NCBI GenBank assembly: GCA_024643345.1
Contig: JAHENB010000012.1
Coordinates: 56,596 to 91,571, forward strand
DNA: 34,976 bases
Origin: Maribacter sp.
Lineage (GTDB): Bacteria > Bacteroidota > Bacteroidia > Flavobacteriales > Flavobacteriaceae
Reading direction: 5' to 3'
Below, one piece after another: positions 1 through 7,992 of this stretch. The notes under the pieces were generated by a model. The model had not been told where the DNA came from, made no database searches, and worked only from the letters and a program-made list of their open reading frames with translations. The position numbers and the translations under genes were made by a program. Within the stretch, counting starts at the first letter, position 1, and every line of letters begins with the position of its first letter.

Positions 1-468
1 ATCTGGACGAGTTATACCTATAACCTTAACAACTACACCTTCGAAGATATCGTGCCCAGCCGATTCCCCAACAATCTCGATATAAGGCATACCCTGACCT
101 TGGCCGGAACCTACGATATTGGCGGCCTAAAACTTGGCTTAGGGCTCAACTACCGCACAGGAAAACCTTTTACCGAACCCCTCGCCAGCGACCCCATCGA
201 CGAGAGCGTTTTTCCCAATCGTATCAATTATGACGCACCGAATGACAGCAGGCTCCCGGAATACCTCAGGGCCGATGCATCGGCCATTTATGGTTTTGAA
301 TTGGGATCAAGGGCGGCTGCCACCATAGGGCTTTCGATCCTTAATTTTACTGATAGAAAGAACATTTTCAATACGTACTACCGCCTCAATGCGACAAATG
401 AAATTGAAAAAGTAGAGAACGTATCATTGGGCCTAACGCCGAATGTGAGCTTCAGGGTACGTTTTTAA
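1..468 (+). CDS. TonB-dependent receptor, C-terminal fragment (5' end outside window)
   Basis: The frame is open from base 1 to a stop at 466-468, so this is the last 155 residues or so of a longer protein. The GTG at 52 is internal rather than a real start. The sequence alternates polar and aromatic residues as in beta-strands and carries receptor-like motifs: YRTGKPFTEP, a RLPEYLRADASA strand, NFTDRKNIFNTYY, and a terminal strand ending VSFRVRF with the final Phe typical of outer-membrane barrels. These features match the end of a TonB-dependent receptor barrel, which imports a ligand across the outer membrane using energy from TonB/ExbBD. The substrate cannot be told because the plug is missing. 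It converges with argS. Family assignment is fairly sure; subfamily is unknown. Confidence 0.8.
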   Translation: MWTSYTYNLNNYTFEDIVPSRFPNNLDIRHTLTLAGTYDIGGLKLGLGLNYRTGKPFTEPLASDPIDESVFPNRINYDAPNDSRLPEYLRADASAIYGFELGSRAAATIGLSILNFTDRKNIFNTYYRLNATNEIEKVENVSLGLTPNVSFRVRF

Positions 469-592
469 CTCCGGTTCAAAAGGTTGTTTCCGTGGATCAA
501 ATCACCCTTAGGTGAACAAAGGCCAATTAAATATTTAAGGGCGAACCCAAAGCAATGGGAACTGCAAAAAGACTGATGCGAATTGCAATGAC

Positions 593-2380
593 TTACATGC
601 GCTCCGGAACTTGAATGCCCAAGAGATGAAATGCCGATTGGATTACCTCAGCGACTTTCTTTGACAATTGTACCCTAAATATTTTCTTTTGCAGATCGGG
701 CTCCCCCAATATCGAAACCTGTTGGTAGAACGAATTGAACTCCCGCACCAGATCGTAGGTATAGTTGGCGATCAAGGCCGGACTATAGTTTTCCGCGGCC
801 AATTGAACGGTTTCAGGGAACTGTAACAATTGCTTTAAGAGTTCCTTTTCCTTTTCATGTAGACCATCGGCCAGGTTTTTCACCTCTGTCCCATAATTGA
901 ACTCTGCATCGGCCCTTCTCAGAATAGATTGGATCCGCGCATAGGTATATTGTATAAACGGACCTGTATTGCCTTGAAAATCAACTGATTCCTCTGGGTC
1001 GAACAAAATGCGCTTTTTGGGATCCACCTTAAGGATATAGTATTTCAGCGCCCCAAGTCCGATCATACGATGGAGTTCCTTTTTTTCGGCTATGGTGTAG
1101 TCTTCCAACTTCCCCAATTCTTCGGAAATCGAAGCTGCGGTACGTGTCATTTCGGCCATAAGATCATCCGCGTCGACCACGGTGCCCTCGCGGCTCTTCA
1201 TCTTGCCACTGGGTAGATCGACCATCCCGTAGCTCAAATGATAGAGGTTTTTGGCCCAAGAGTAGCCCAGCTTTTTAAGGATGAGGAACAATACCTTGAA
1301 ATGATAATCCTGTTCATTGCCCACGGTATAAACCATACCGTCAATGTCGGGATAGTCTTTCACCCTTTGAATCGCCGTGCCGATATCCTGTGTCATGTAC
1401 ACTGCGGTGCCATCGGAACGAAGTACGATTTTTTCATCCAAACCTTCTTCGGTAAGATCGATCCAAACGCTGCCATCGTCTTTCCTATAGAAAACGCCTT
1501 TTTGTATGCCTTCCAAAACCACGTCTTTGCCCAACAAATAGGTATCGCTCTCGTAATAGAGCTTATCGAAATCGACCCCCATGTTGCGATAGGTTTCCTC
1601 AAAGCCGGCATAGACCCATGCGTTCATTTTTTTCCAAAGGGAAACCACGGCCTCGTCACCCGCCTCCCATTGCAACAACATTTTCTGAGCATCCTGGAGA
1701 ATGGGGGCTTCCCGTTCCGCAATTTTGATATCCACACCCTTGGAAACCGCTTCTGCGACCTGCATTTTATAGGCCTTGTCAAAGGCCACATAATAATTTC
1801 CCACCAATTTGTCCCCTTTCAGACCGGTACTTTCCGGGGTGGCACCGTTTCCGAATTTAAGCCAGGCCAACATGCTCTTGCAGATATGGATGCCCCGATC
1901 GTTGATGATTTGGGTCTTGTACACCTTTTTACCGGAGGCTTTCAGGATTTCAGCCACGGAATATCCCAAAAGATTGTTGCGTATATGCCCTAAATGCAAG
2001 GGTTTATTGGTGTTTGGAGAAGAATATTCCACCAAAATCGCTTCGGTTTCACTAGGCGCGATATAACCATAATGCCCCTCTTCCCTGATGGCATTAAATG
2101 ACTGCAGGTAATGATCATCACCGATCAGAAGGTTCAAAAACCCTTTGACCACATTAAAATCAATGACCGCTTCAACCTGCGCAACCAAATAGGACCCTAT
2201 TTTGGCGCCAATCTGTTCCGGATTGCCCTTTACCCATCGAAGCATCGGAAAGATCACCACGGTGATATCGCCTTCAAAATCCTTACGGGTGGGCTGAAAT
2301 TCAACATTGGGAAGGGCCACCCCAAAAACAGCATTTACGGCTTCCTTTACCTTTACATCTAAAACAGTTTGGAGGTTCAT
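593..2380 (-). CDS. argS: arginyl-tRNA synthetase
   Basis: This cytoplasmic class I aminoacyl-tRNA synthetase charges tRNA-Arg with arginine using ATP. The 595-residue length is normal for the bacterial enzyme. An N-terminal additional domain covers about residues 1-100. The HIGH motif reads HLGH at 129-132, inside SSPNTNKPLHLGH. The KMSKS loop is the degenerate MKSRE at 394-398, as is common in ArgRS. The C-terminal DALR anticodon-binding domain follows the GNTGPFIQYTYARI segment and ends at PERM. The ATG at 2378-2380 lies 22 bases downstream of a TAnnTTTG -7 box on the minus strand. It is divergent from the small gene at 2498 and convergent with the receptor fragment. Confidence 0.97.
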   Translation of the reverse strand: MNLQTVLDVKVKEAVNAVFGVALPNVEFQPTRKDFEGDITVVIFPMLRWVKGNPEQIGAKIGSYLVAQVEAVIDFNVVKGFLNLLIGDDHYLQSFNAIREEGHYGYIAPSETEAILVEYSSPNTNKPLHLGHIRNNLLGYSVAEILKASGKKVYKTQIINDRGIHICKSMLAWLKFGNGATPESTGLKGDKLVGNYYVAFDKAYKMQVAEAVSKGVDIKIAEREAPILQDAQKMLLQWEAGDEAVVSLWKKMNAWVYAGFEETYRNMGVDFDKLYYESDTYLLGKDVVLEGIQKGVFYRKDDGSVWIDLTEEGLDEKIVLRSDGTAVYMTQDIGTAIQRVKDYPDIDGMVYTVGNEQDYHFKVLFLILKKLGYSWAKNLYHLSYGMVDLPSGKMKSREGTVVDADDLMAEMTRTAASISEELGKLEDYTIAEKKELHRMIGLGALKYYILKVDPKKRILFDPEESVDFQGNTGPFIQYTYARIQSILRRADAEFNYGTEVKNLADGLHEKEKELLKQLLQFPETVQLAAENYSPALIANYTYDLVREFNSFYQQVSILGEPDLQKKIFRVQLSKKVAEVIQSAFHLLGIQVPERM

Positions 2381-2402
2381 TTATTTTTGCTTCACAAAGG
2401 CG

Positions 2403-2410
2403 CAAAATTA
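2403..2410 (-). promoter_or_regulatory. -7 promoter box for argS
   Basis: Read on the minus strand this is TAATTTTG, an exact match to the Bacteroidota -7 consensus TAnnTTTG. It lies 22 bases upstream of the argS ATG. The matching -33 element is poor (CCTG at a 19-nt spacing, where TTTG is expected). Its divergent partner for the next gene is at 2466-2473. Confidence 0.6.
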
Positions 2411-2465
2411 CGTTTTTTTTTAAGCTTTGCAGGCGATGGCCCAAGGTAATCCACCTGCTTTTGGC

Positions 2466-2473
2466 TAACTTTG
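2466..2473 (+). promoter_or_regulatory. -7 promoter box for the gene starting at 2498
   Basis: The sequence TAACTTTG matches the Bacteroidota -7 consensus TAnnTTTG exactly. No clear -33 TTTG is visible 17-23 bases upstream. The box overlaps the TTG at 2471 that would otherwise be the first start of the downstream frame. Translation therefore more likely begins at the ATG at 2498. Confidence 0.5.
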
Positions 2474-2497
2474 AAAAAAAAGCTTAAGAAAAAGCAT

Positions 2498-2923
2498 ATG
2501 CTCGTCAACGTCTCCTATAACAACAAGGAAATTACCCGTAAAGTGGATGATGAAGTAGGCCGGCCCTTTACTTTGAAAGAAAGATGGGCCATGGGCGGTA
2601 TCGGTTCGCCGAAATTGTTCATTACAGAAGCCAGCATCGAAATCCGAAATCTGTTGCTTTTGGACAATAACCTCGATACCTGCAACATAGAAATGAGGCC
2701 GAAGGGACTCATTGTCCGGTTCCGTTCCCTGCTGGAAACCTTTGCCCTGGTTGTTCCCTATTACAAGTTAGGCGTTTATAAAGGCGATTTTGCCGTTTAC
2801 TCCATTTTTAAGGACCATTATTTTATCAAGGTAAGATCGGATACCAAAGCCATACAAAAATTTTTCCGGAAAATACTGGATTATAAAGCAGACAATGGAC
2901 CTGTGGATATCTTGGATCTGTAG
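2498..2923 (+). CDS. hypothetical protein of 141 residues, possibly PH-like
   Basis: I do not recognise a named family. With the ATG at 2498 the product has 141 residues; a TTG at 2471 in the same frame sits inside a -7 promoter box and is unlikely to be used. There is no signal peptide or membrane segment, so it should be cytoplasmic. The middle (SPKLFITEASIEIRNLLLLDNN) and the end look like a mixed beta fold closed by a C-terminal helix: strands around VVPYYKLGVYKGDFAVYSIF and HYFIKVRSD, then a helix TKAIQKFFRKILDYK. This order loosely resembles a pleckstrin-homology-like module, but that is only a pattern impression. It stands alone, divergent from argS, with about 100 bases before the next gene. 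Confidence 0.75.
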   Translation: MLVNVSYNNKEITRKVDDEVGRPFTLKERWAMGGIGSPKLFITEASIEIRNLLLLDNNLDTCNIEMRPKGLIVRFRSLLETFALVVPYYKLGVYKGDFAVYSIFKDHYFIKVRSDTKAIQKFFRKILDYKADNGPVDILDL

Positions 2924-3024
2924 CCTAATGTTAAAGGGCCAGACTCGAATAGTTCGGAGAATGGAAAATTCGATCTAAAGAATTTCCCGTCGTTAAAGCA
3001 TTAAGTCCAAAAAAGCGCCAAACC

Positions 3025-4458
3025 ATGAAAATACTCCTAACCGGTGCCAACGGCTATATCGGAATGCGATTGCTGCCCCAGTTACTCGAATTGGGCCATG
3101 AAGTGGTCTGTGCCGTGCGCGATGCCAAGCGCCTCTCTGTCGACAGGGAAACGCTTGCACAGATCGAGGTGGTGGAAATCGATTTTTTGAAAGAGGTAGT
3201 GGAGGGCAGAATGCCAAAAGATATCGAAGTGGCCTATTTTTTGATCCATTCGATGAGCACCTCCACACAGGACTTCGATGCAATGGAGGCAAAAACCGCC
3301 CATAATTTCAATCGTCATCTCGAAGGCACCAAAGTGAAACAGGTCATCTACCTCAGCGGAATCACCAATGAGGCCACCCTCAGCAAACACCTTTGGTCCA
3401 GGAAAAATGTGGAGGAAATATTATTCCAGGGTAATTTCAGCTTAACGGTACTGAGGGCTGGAATCATTGTAGGTTCGGGAAGTTCCTCGTTCGAGATCAT
3501 CAGGGATCTTTGCGAAAAGATACCGGTGATGATCACCCCGAAATGGGTATTGACCAAAACGCAGCCTATTGCCATCAGGGATATCATCAGTTTTCTCGTA
3601 GGGGTTTTGGGCAATGAAAGCACCTACGGCGATTCCTTTGATATTGCAGGTCCCGATGTGCTGAGTTACAAACAAATGATGGAGCAGTATGCCCAAGCAC
3701 GTGGCTTTAAGAACTGGATATTCACCGTGCCCGTAATGACCCCAAAACTTTCGTCGTATTGGTTGTACTTTGTCACCTCTACCTCTTATAAATTGGCCAT
3801 GAACTTGGTCGATAGCATGAAAATAGAGATTGTGGCCAGGGATAAACGGCTCCAAGAACTTTTGGGCATCAAGCCCCATACCTATATTGAAGCAATCGAC
3901 ATGGCCTTTAAAAAAATAGAGCAGAACCTTGTGGTGAGCAGCTGGAAGGACAGTATGGTCAGTGGGCGATTCAACAAGAATCTGGGCAAATACGTGCAAG
4001 TGCCAAAATATGGCGTATTACAAGACCATAAGGCCCTCAAAATATCGGATCCCGAGCTTGTGATGCGGAACATTTGGAAAATAGGGGGCGAAAATGGTTG
4101 GTACTATGGTAATTGGCTCTGGAAAACCAGGGGCTTTATGGACCAATTGATCGGAGGCGTTGGCTTGCGCCGTGGACGTACCCACCCAGATAAGATATAC
4201 CCAGGTGACGCTTTGGATTTTTGGCGGGTTTTATTGGCCGATAAAAAGGGAAAAAGGCTGCTACTGTTCGCTGAAATGAAACTTCCCGGTGAAGCTTGGT
4301 TGGAATTTAGAATCGATGAAGACAACATCCTACATCAAACGGCCACTTTTAGACCGAGGGGACTAAAGGGCCGCTTATATTGGTATAGCATTGTTCCCTT
4401 TCATTACTTTATCTTTGGGGGAATGATCAGAAATATCGCCAAAGTTCGTGAAATTTAA
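3025..4458 (+). CDS. SDR-family NAD(P)-binding protein with C-terminal DUF2867 domain
   Basis: The N-terminal half (about residues 1-290) is an atypical short-chain dehydrogenase/reductase Rossmann domain. It has the nucleotide-binding motif TGANGYIG at residues 6-13, AYFLIHSM after the fourth strand, and a YLSGIT segment like NmrA/YbjT-type proteins. The C-terminal part (about 330-477) shows GGENGWYYGNWLW, DALDFWRV, LLLFAEMKLPGEAWLEF and ATFRPRGLKGRLYWYSIVPFH, which I associate with DUF2867. The full-length fusion of about 480 residues is common in Bacteroidota. The substrate is unknown. The classical YxxxK catalytic pair is not obvious, so a reductase role is not assured. The BCCT transporter follows after 21 bases and may be co-transcribed. 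Confidence 0.88.
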   Translation: MKILLTGANGYIGMRLLPQLLELGHEVVCAVRDAKRLSVDRETLAQIEVVEIDFLKEVVEGRMPKDIEVAYFLIHSMSTSTQDFDAMEAKTAHNFNRHLEGTKVKQVIYLSGITNEATLSKHLWSRKNVEEILFQGNFSLTVLRAGIIVGSGSSSFEIIRDLCEKIPVMITPKWVLTKTQPIAIRDIISFLVGVLGNESTYGDSFDIAGPDVLSYKQMMEQYAQARGFKNWIFTVPVMTPKLSSYWLYFVTSTSYKLAMNLVDSMKIEIVARDKRLQELLGIKPHTYIEAIDMAFKKIEQNLVVSSWKDSMVSGRFNKNLGKYVQVPKYGVLQDHKALKISDPELVMRNIWKIGGENGWYYGNWLWKTRGFMDQLIGGVGLRRGRTHPDKIYPGDALDFWRVLLADKKGKRLLLFAEMKLPGEAWLEFRIDEDNILHQTATFRPRGLKGRLYWYSIVPFHYFIFGGMIRNIAKVREI

Positions 4459-4479
4459 TTAGGCCTAAGCACAGCATCA

Positions 4480-5976
4480 TTGAACGTTATTTTGAAAAAT
4501 CAACTGCTTTTTCTGTCCTTGGGCATATTGCTTTTGTTTACCCTAACCGTATTCTTCTTTACCGAGGCGAGTTATGGGGCCATAGAAGTGCTTTCGCTGT
4601 GGGTGCGGAACCATTTTGGTTATTTTTATCTATGTCTCGGCTTGGGCTGTGTGCTTTTGTTATTGGGCATTGCCCTTTCGCCATTGGGAAAGGTGAAACT
4701 GGGCAAGGTCGATTCTAAACCCGAGCATTCGCTTTGGTCCTGGACCGCCATGTTGTACAGCGCGGGAATGGGCGCCGGCATTTTGTTGCGTGCCGTACAG
4801 GAACCGGTTTACATGCAACAGTACCCACCCTATCCCTCGGTATTGGATGCTGAAATTCTGGCCTTGGAATTCACTTTTTATCAATGGGGCTTTACCGCAT
4901 GGGCATTTTATGGCTTGTTCGCCATGGTGGTGGGCCATGCCCTGTTCGTGGGCAAAAAAAAGGTTTTGGTAAGCGCAACCATCGAGGGTACCATCAAAAA
5001 CAAGTGGGCGCGAAATGGTATTGATGTGATGACCATGGTTACCACGGTTTTTGGACTCATTGCGGCCATAGGATTGGGCACCACCCAGATCAATGGAGGC
5101 CTCAATCATATTTTTGGATCGGGTTTTGGTTTGGGCACTACTTTGGTATTGGCCACCCTTATATCGGCCATTGCCTTTTATTCGGCATGGCAAGGGGTGA
5201 ACAGGGGCATTAAGACGCTTTCAAAAATAAACATCCTATTGACCTTGGCACTGCTGATTTTCATTTTTGTCACAAGTGACATGGGCGCCATCTTGGTGGC
5301 CTTCTCAAAAGCCACCCTACAATATTTGTTCGACTTTATCCCTATGAGCCTAGCGCTGAATGGGTATGATCCAGGGCTTGATTTCCTGACTGATTGGACC
5401 TTTTATTATTGGGCATTTTGGTTGGCCTGGGCACCTTTTACCGGGATTTTTATCGCTAGGATCTCAAAGGGCAGAACTTTGCGACAATTGCTGCTCGGCG
5501 TCTTGATCATACCTTCGCTTGGCACTTTTTTTTGGTTTTCGGTATTTGGCACATCGGCATTTCAAATGATCGAAGTTTGGGGAACCTATAACAATGAATT
5601 TGGGAATGTGTTCTCCTCCATTTTTGTTTTTCTAGAATACTATCCCATGGCGGGCATACTCAATATTACCACGATCATTTTACTGATGGGATTTTTGATC
5701 ACTTCCGTAGACTCCGCCGTCTTTGTGCTCAGCATGTTTACCGACGAAGGAAAAAAAGACCCCAGCAAGCGGCATCGGCTGCTGTGGTCCGTATTTATTT
5801 TACTGGCCACCTTGGCCCTTATCTTACTGGGCAATTTCAGGACCGATATCGATGTGCTGACGGCTGTACAGAAACTATTGGTCATTACCTCGCTGCCCTT
5901 TGCTTTTTTCATCGTGGCCATGACGGGAATTTTTATGAAACGGCTGTTGGTCGCCCCGCCCAATATCGACGCGTAG
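4480..5976 (+). CDS. BCCT-family (betaine/carnitine/choline type) transporter
   Basis: The protein is an inner-membrane secondary transporter with about 12 hydrophobic segments over 498 residues. Family marks are LYSAGMGAGILLRAVQEPVY (the Gly-rich unwound helix), GLGTTQINGGLNHIFG, and the signature FYYWAFWLAWAPFTG at residues 308-322 followed by IFIARISKGR. Relative to BetP Trp371/373/374/377, the aligned residues are W311, F313, W314 and W317, so one substrate-box Trp is Phe. BCCT proteins take up trimethylammonium compounds or related zwitterions, usually Na+- or H+-coupled. The ligand here is not determined. The start is a TTG at 4480; no ATG lies near the N-terminus, and a second TTG is at 4492. 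There is no long C-terminal osmosensing tail. Confidence 0.92.
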   Translation: MNVILKNQLLFLSLGILLLFTLTVFFFTEASYGAIEVLSLWVRNHFGYFYLCLGLGCVLLLLGIALSPLGKVKLGKVDSKPEHSLWSWTAMLYSAGMGAGILLRAVQEPVYMQQYPPYPSVLDAEILALEFTFYQWGFTAWAFYGLFAMVVGHALFVGKKKVLVSATIEGTIKNKWARNGIDVMTMVTTVFGLIAAIGLGTTQINGGLNHIFGSGFGLGTTLVLATLISAIAFYSAWQGVNRGIKTLSKINILLTLALLIFIFVTSDMGAILVAFSKATLQYLFDFIPMSLALNGYDPGLDFLTDWTFYYWAFWLAWAPFTGIFIARISKGRTLRQLLLGVLIIPSLGTFFWFSVFGTSAFQMIEVWGTYNNEFGNVFSSIFVFLEYYPMAGILNITTIILLMGFLITSVDSAVFVLSMFTDEGKKDPSKRHRLLWSVFILLATLALILLGNFRTDIDVLTAVQKLLVITSLPFAFFIVAMTGIFMKRLLVAPPNIDA

Positions 5977-6027
5977 CGGTCGAATTTAAAAATAGGGCCA
6001 AACCCTCTCTAATCTGGTCAACCGGAA

Positions 6028-6990
6028 TTATGTTTTAGCTTTAGGCAAAAACACTTCGGCCATCATGCATCGTGCACTGCCACCACCACAAGTTTCAATG
6101 GTGTCCAAAGAACTGTGAACGATCTCACAATACTTTTCTATGGCTTTGATCTGGGTTGGGGTCAAACTGTGATAGGCTTGTGAACTCATCACGAGATAGG
6201 GCATCGCATCGGTTCCCAATACCTGCAACATATTCCCGGCAAAGTGGTGCATCTGTTCCTCGGTAATGGCAATGATCTCTTTTCCATCCTCTTTAAGGTT
6301 TTTCACCACATTTTTCCGCTCTTTCAAATCGTCGATGCTGTCAAGGCAAATCACCGAAAAATTTAGCGCCAGACACATCATTACATTGGTGTGATAAATG
6401 GGCAATCGCTTCCCCTCATAGGTTTGAAAGGCACTGAAGATGATGGGCAGGCAATCGAAATCTTCGCAAAACTCAATCACAAGATCCTCATCGGCACGGG
6501 CCGACAGTGCGCAATATACTTTTTGGTGTTCCCTATCGAGCAAAAGGCTGCCTGTCCCTTCCAAAAACAGCCCTTCCGCTTCGGCAGCGGTGTAGTCCAT
6601 TACATTTTTAATCAAAAATCCTTTGGTCTCCAGCAGATCCAAGATATCCTCCCTTCGTTCCTTCCTGCGATTTTCGGCGAACATGGGATACAAACCTACC
6701 GTACCATCGCTGTGGAACGAGATCCAATTGTTCGGAAAAATGGAATCGGGGGTATCGGCTTCCTTGGTATCGTCTACCACGATGACGTTGACGCCCTTTG
6801 CCCTTAATATTTCAACAAAGGCATCGAACTCCTGCTGGGCTTTGGCATTAATGGTCTGGTTCTGTATATCGATATCTTCCATAAAGAAGTTATTGACAGC
6901 GGTTTGTTCGTTCATCCTAAAACGCACCGGACGAACCATTAAAATGGTATTCGTAATCTGTTTCATGACATCGTTGATATTATTGATCAT
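6028..6990 (-). CDS. ctlX: CtlX-like citrulline/guanidino-group hydrolase
   Basis: This is a member of the amidinotransferase/arginine deiminase (guanidino-modifying enzyme) superfamily. It resembles proteins annotated as citrulline utilization hydrolase CtlX. Visible features are the N-terminal TNTILMVRPVRFRMNEQTAVNN, DSIFPNNWISFHSDG with Asp82, LFLEGTGSLLLDR with Glu144, YHTNVMM with His200, and a C-terminal CGGGSARCMMAE with the likely nucleophile Cys308. The expected chemistry is hydrolysis at a guanidino or ureido carbon through a Cys-His-acid triad; the true substrate is not shown by sequence. Its ATG overlaps the stop of the upstream gene (ATGA), which suggests translational coupling. 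A second ATG at 6966 begins nearer to the conserved N-terminus and is an alternative start. Confidence 0.87.
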   Translation of the reverse strand: MINNINDVMKQITNTILMVRPVRFRMNEQTAVNNFFMEDIDIQNQTINAKAQQEFDAFVEILRAKGVNVIVVDDTKEADTPDSIFPNNWISFHSDGTVGLYPMFAENRRKERREDILDLLETKGFLIKNVMDYTAAEAEGLFLEGTGSLLLDREHQKVYCALSARADEDLVIEFCEDFDCLPIIFSAFQTYEGKRLPIYHTNVMMCLALNFSVICLDSIDDLKERKNVVKNLKEDGKEIIAITEEQMHHFAGNMLQVLGTDAMPYLVMSSQAYHSLTPTQIKAIEKYCEIVHSSLDTIETCGGGSARCMMAEVFLPKAKT

Positions 6991-7898
6991 TCCCTAACCA
7001 AAGGTAGCGTACTACATCGGAGAAGTCCTTCTTGCTTTGAAATTTCCGCATATGGTATCTCTTCAACGATAAATCCATTTTCACGCAACCATTTGTTCAG
7101 CCTTGTAAAGTTTTTTTCGGACACCACCACCTTTGGAGAAATCGAAAACACATTGCTATACATATTGTACATTTCATCAGAGGTAATCTCAAAAATATTT
7201 TCTGCCCCAAAATAGTCCACAAGCCATTTGTATTCCGATTCGTTCAAAAATCCATTTTTATGGAGTATGGCCTTGTCTCTTCCCACCGGTTGAAAACAAC
7301 AATCTAAATGTAGTGCGTTTTCCCTGGCATTGATAGATTTTCTCAGTTCAAATGTCTTCACGGTCTTCATGGGAAACAATTCGGCCAAAAAAGCCACTGC
7401 TTCCTTATTGGTACGTGCCGTGATAATGTTCGAATAATTTTCTCCCGTATAGATTCCCACGAATATATAGTCGTTCCACGGCATAACATCGCCACCCTCA
7501 ACATGTACTTCTTCGGGTGGGTAAACCACTTTGGCCGGGTCTATCAATTTGAGTACAGGTCCCAATGCCAAAAACTCATCTTCGCGATCTGGCAAAATAT
7601 TCGCTTTGATGAAGGTATCCCCAATGACAAAAGCAATATCTCGGGAGAAAATTTGGTTGGTATCCTGAAGTACAGTTGGTCGAAAGACCTGCACTCCATA
7701 TTTTTCGAAAACAGCGGCGAAGGCTTCCATTTCCTTTACCATATCGACTTCAACCGGATAAGTGCCGGCCAAAATATGTTCCAAGGATTTTGGATCATAG
7801 GCCTCCTCCGGTTTAGGGGTCGGGCCACAACTTACAGCCGTTCCCAAAACCACTGCCCTCAGGCGCGATGTTTCGTCATTGATGTTCAACTGCAGCAT
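6987..7898 (-). CDS. arginine deiminase / dimethylargininase family hydrolase
   Basis: This second guanidino-modifying enzyme has 303 residues, shorter than true arginine deiminase (about 400) and closer to dimethylargininase or amidinotransferase-like proteins. The catalytic layout is complete: SRDIAF with Asp87, VEGGD at 133-137, LHLDCCFQPV with His198, and a C-terminal GLLRCSTLPLVRE with Cys295. The family cleaves or transfers groups at the guanidino carbon of arginine derivatives. Candidate substrates are arginine, methylarginine or a related amidino compound; sequence alone does not choose. It is the first gene of a two-gene unit with ctlX, overlapping it by 4 nt. The ATG lies about 20 nt downstream of an imperfect TAnnTTTG-like box (TATCTTAG on the minus strand) and behind the gltA terminator. 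Confidence 0.87.
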   Translation of the reverse strand: MLQLNINDETSRLRAVVLGTAVSCGPTPKPEEAYDPKSLEHILAGTYPVEVDMVKEMEAFAAVFEKYGVQVFRPTVLQDTNQIFSRDIAFVIGDTFIKANILPDREDEFLALGPVLKLIDPAKVVYPPEEVHVEGGDVMPWNDYIFVGIYTGENYSNIITARTNKEAVAFLAELFPMKTVKTFELRKSINARENALHLDCCFQPVGRDKAILHKNGFLNESEYKWLVDYFGAENIFEITSDEMYNMYSNVFSISPKVVVSEKNFTRLNKWLRENGFIVEEIPYAEISKQEGLLRCSTLPLVRE

Positions 7899-7934
7899 TC
7901 GAAATTTTTGTGCTAAGATAAGACTGAATATCAG

Positions 7935-7968
7935 TAAAAAAAATGCTCCTTAAACAATAAAGGAGCAT
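7935..7968 (-). terminator. intrinsic terminator after gltA
   Basis: On the minus strand a perfect 9-bp stem ATGCTCCTT / AAGGAGCAT (arms 7960-7968 and 7943-7951, 8-nt loop) is followed by a run of eight T (7942-7935). It lies 24 bases past the gltA stop and before the start of the guanidino-hydrolase pair, so it should separate the two transcripts. Confidence 0.88.
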
Positions 7969-7992
7969 GCATTGTTCTTGATACCTATCGGT

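Noticed and set aside
502-515. TCACC-CTTA-GGTGA inverted repeat between the receptor fragment and argS
   Set aside because: Only 5 bp with no T run on either strand long enough for an intrinsic terminator; could occur by chance.
1238-1993. Long plus-strand frame of 251 codons opposite argS
   Set aside because: It lies fully inside argS on the other strand; argS has complete catalytic motifs, so this is a shadow frame.
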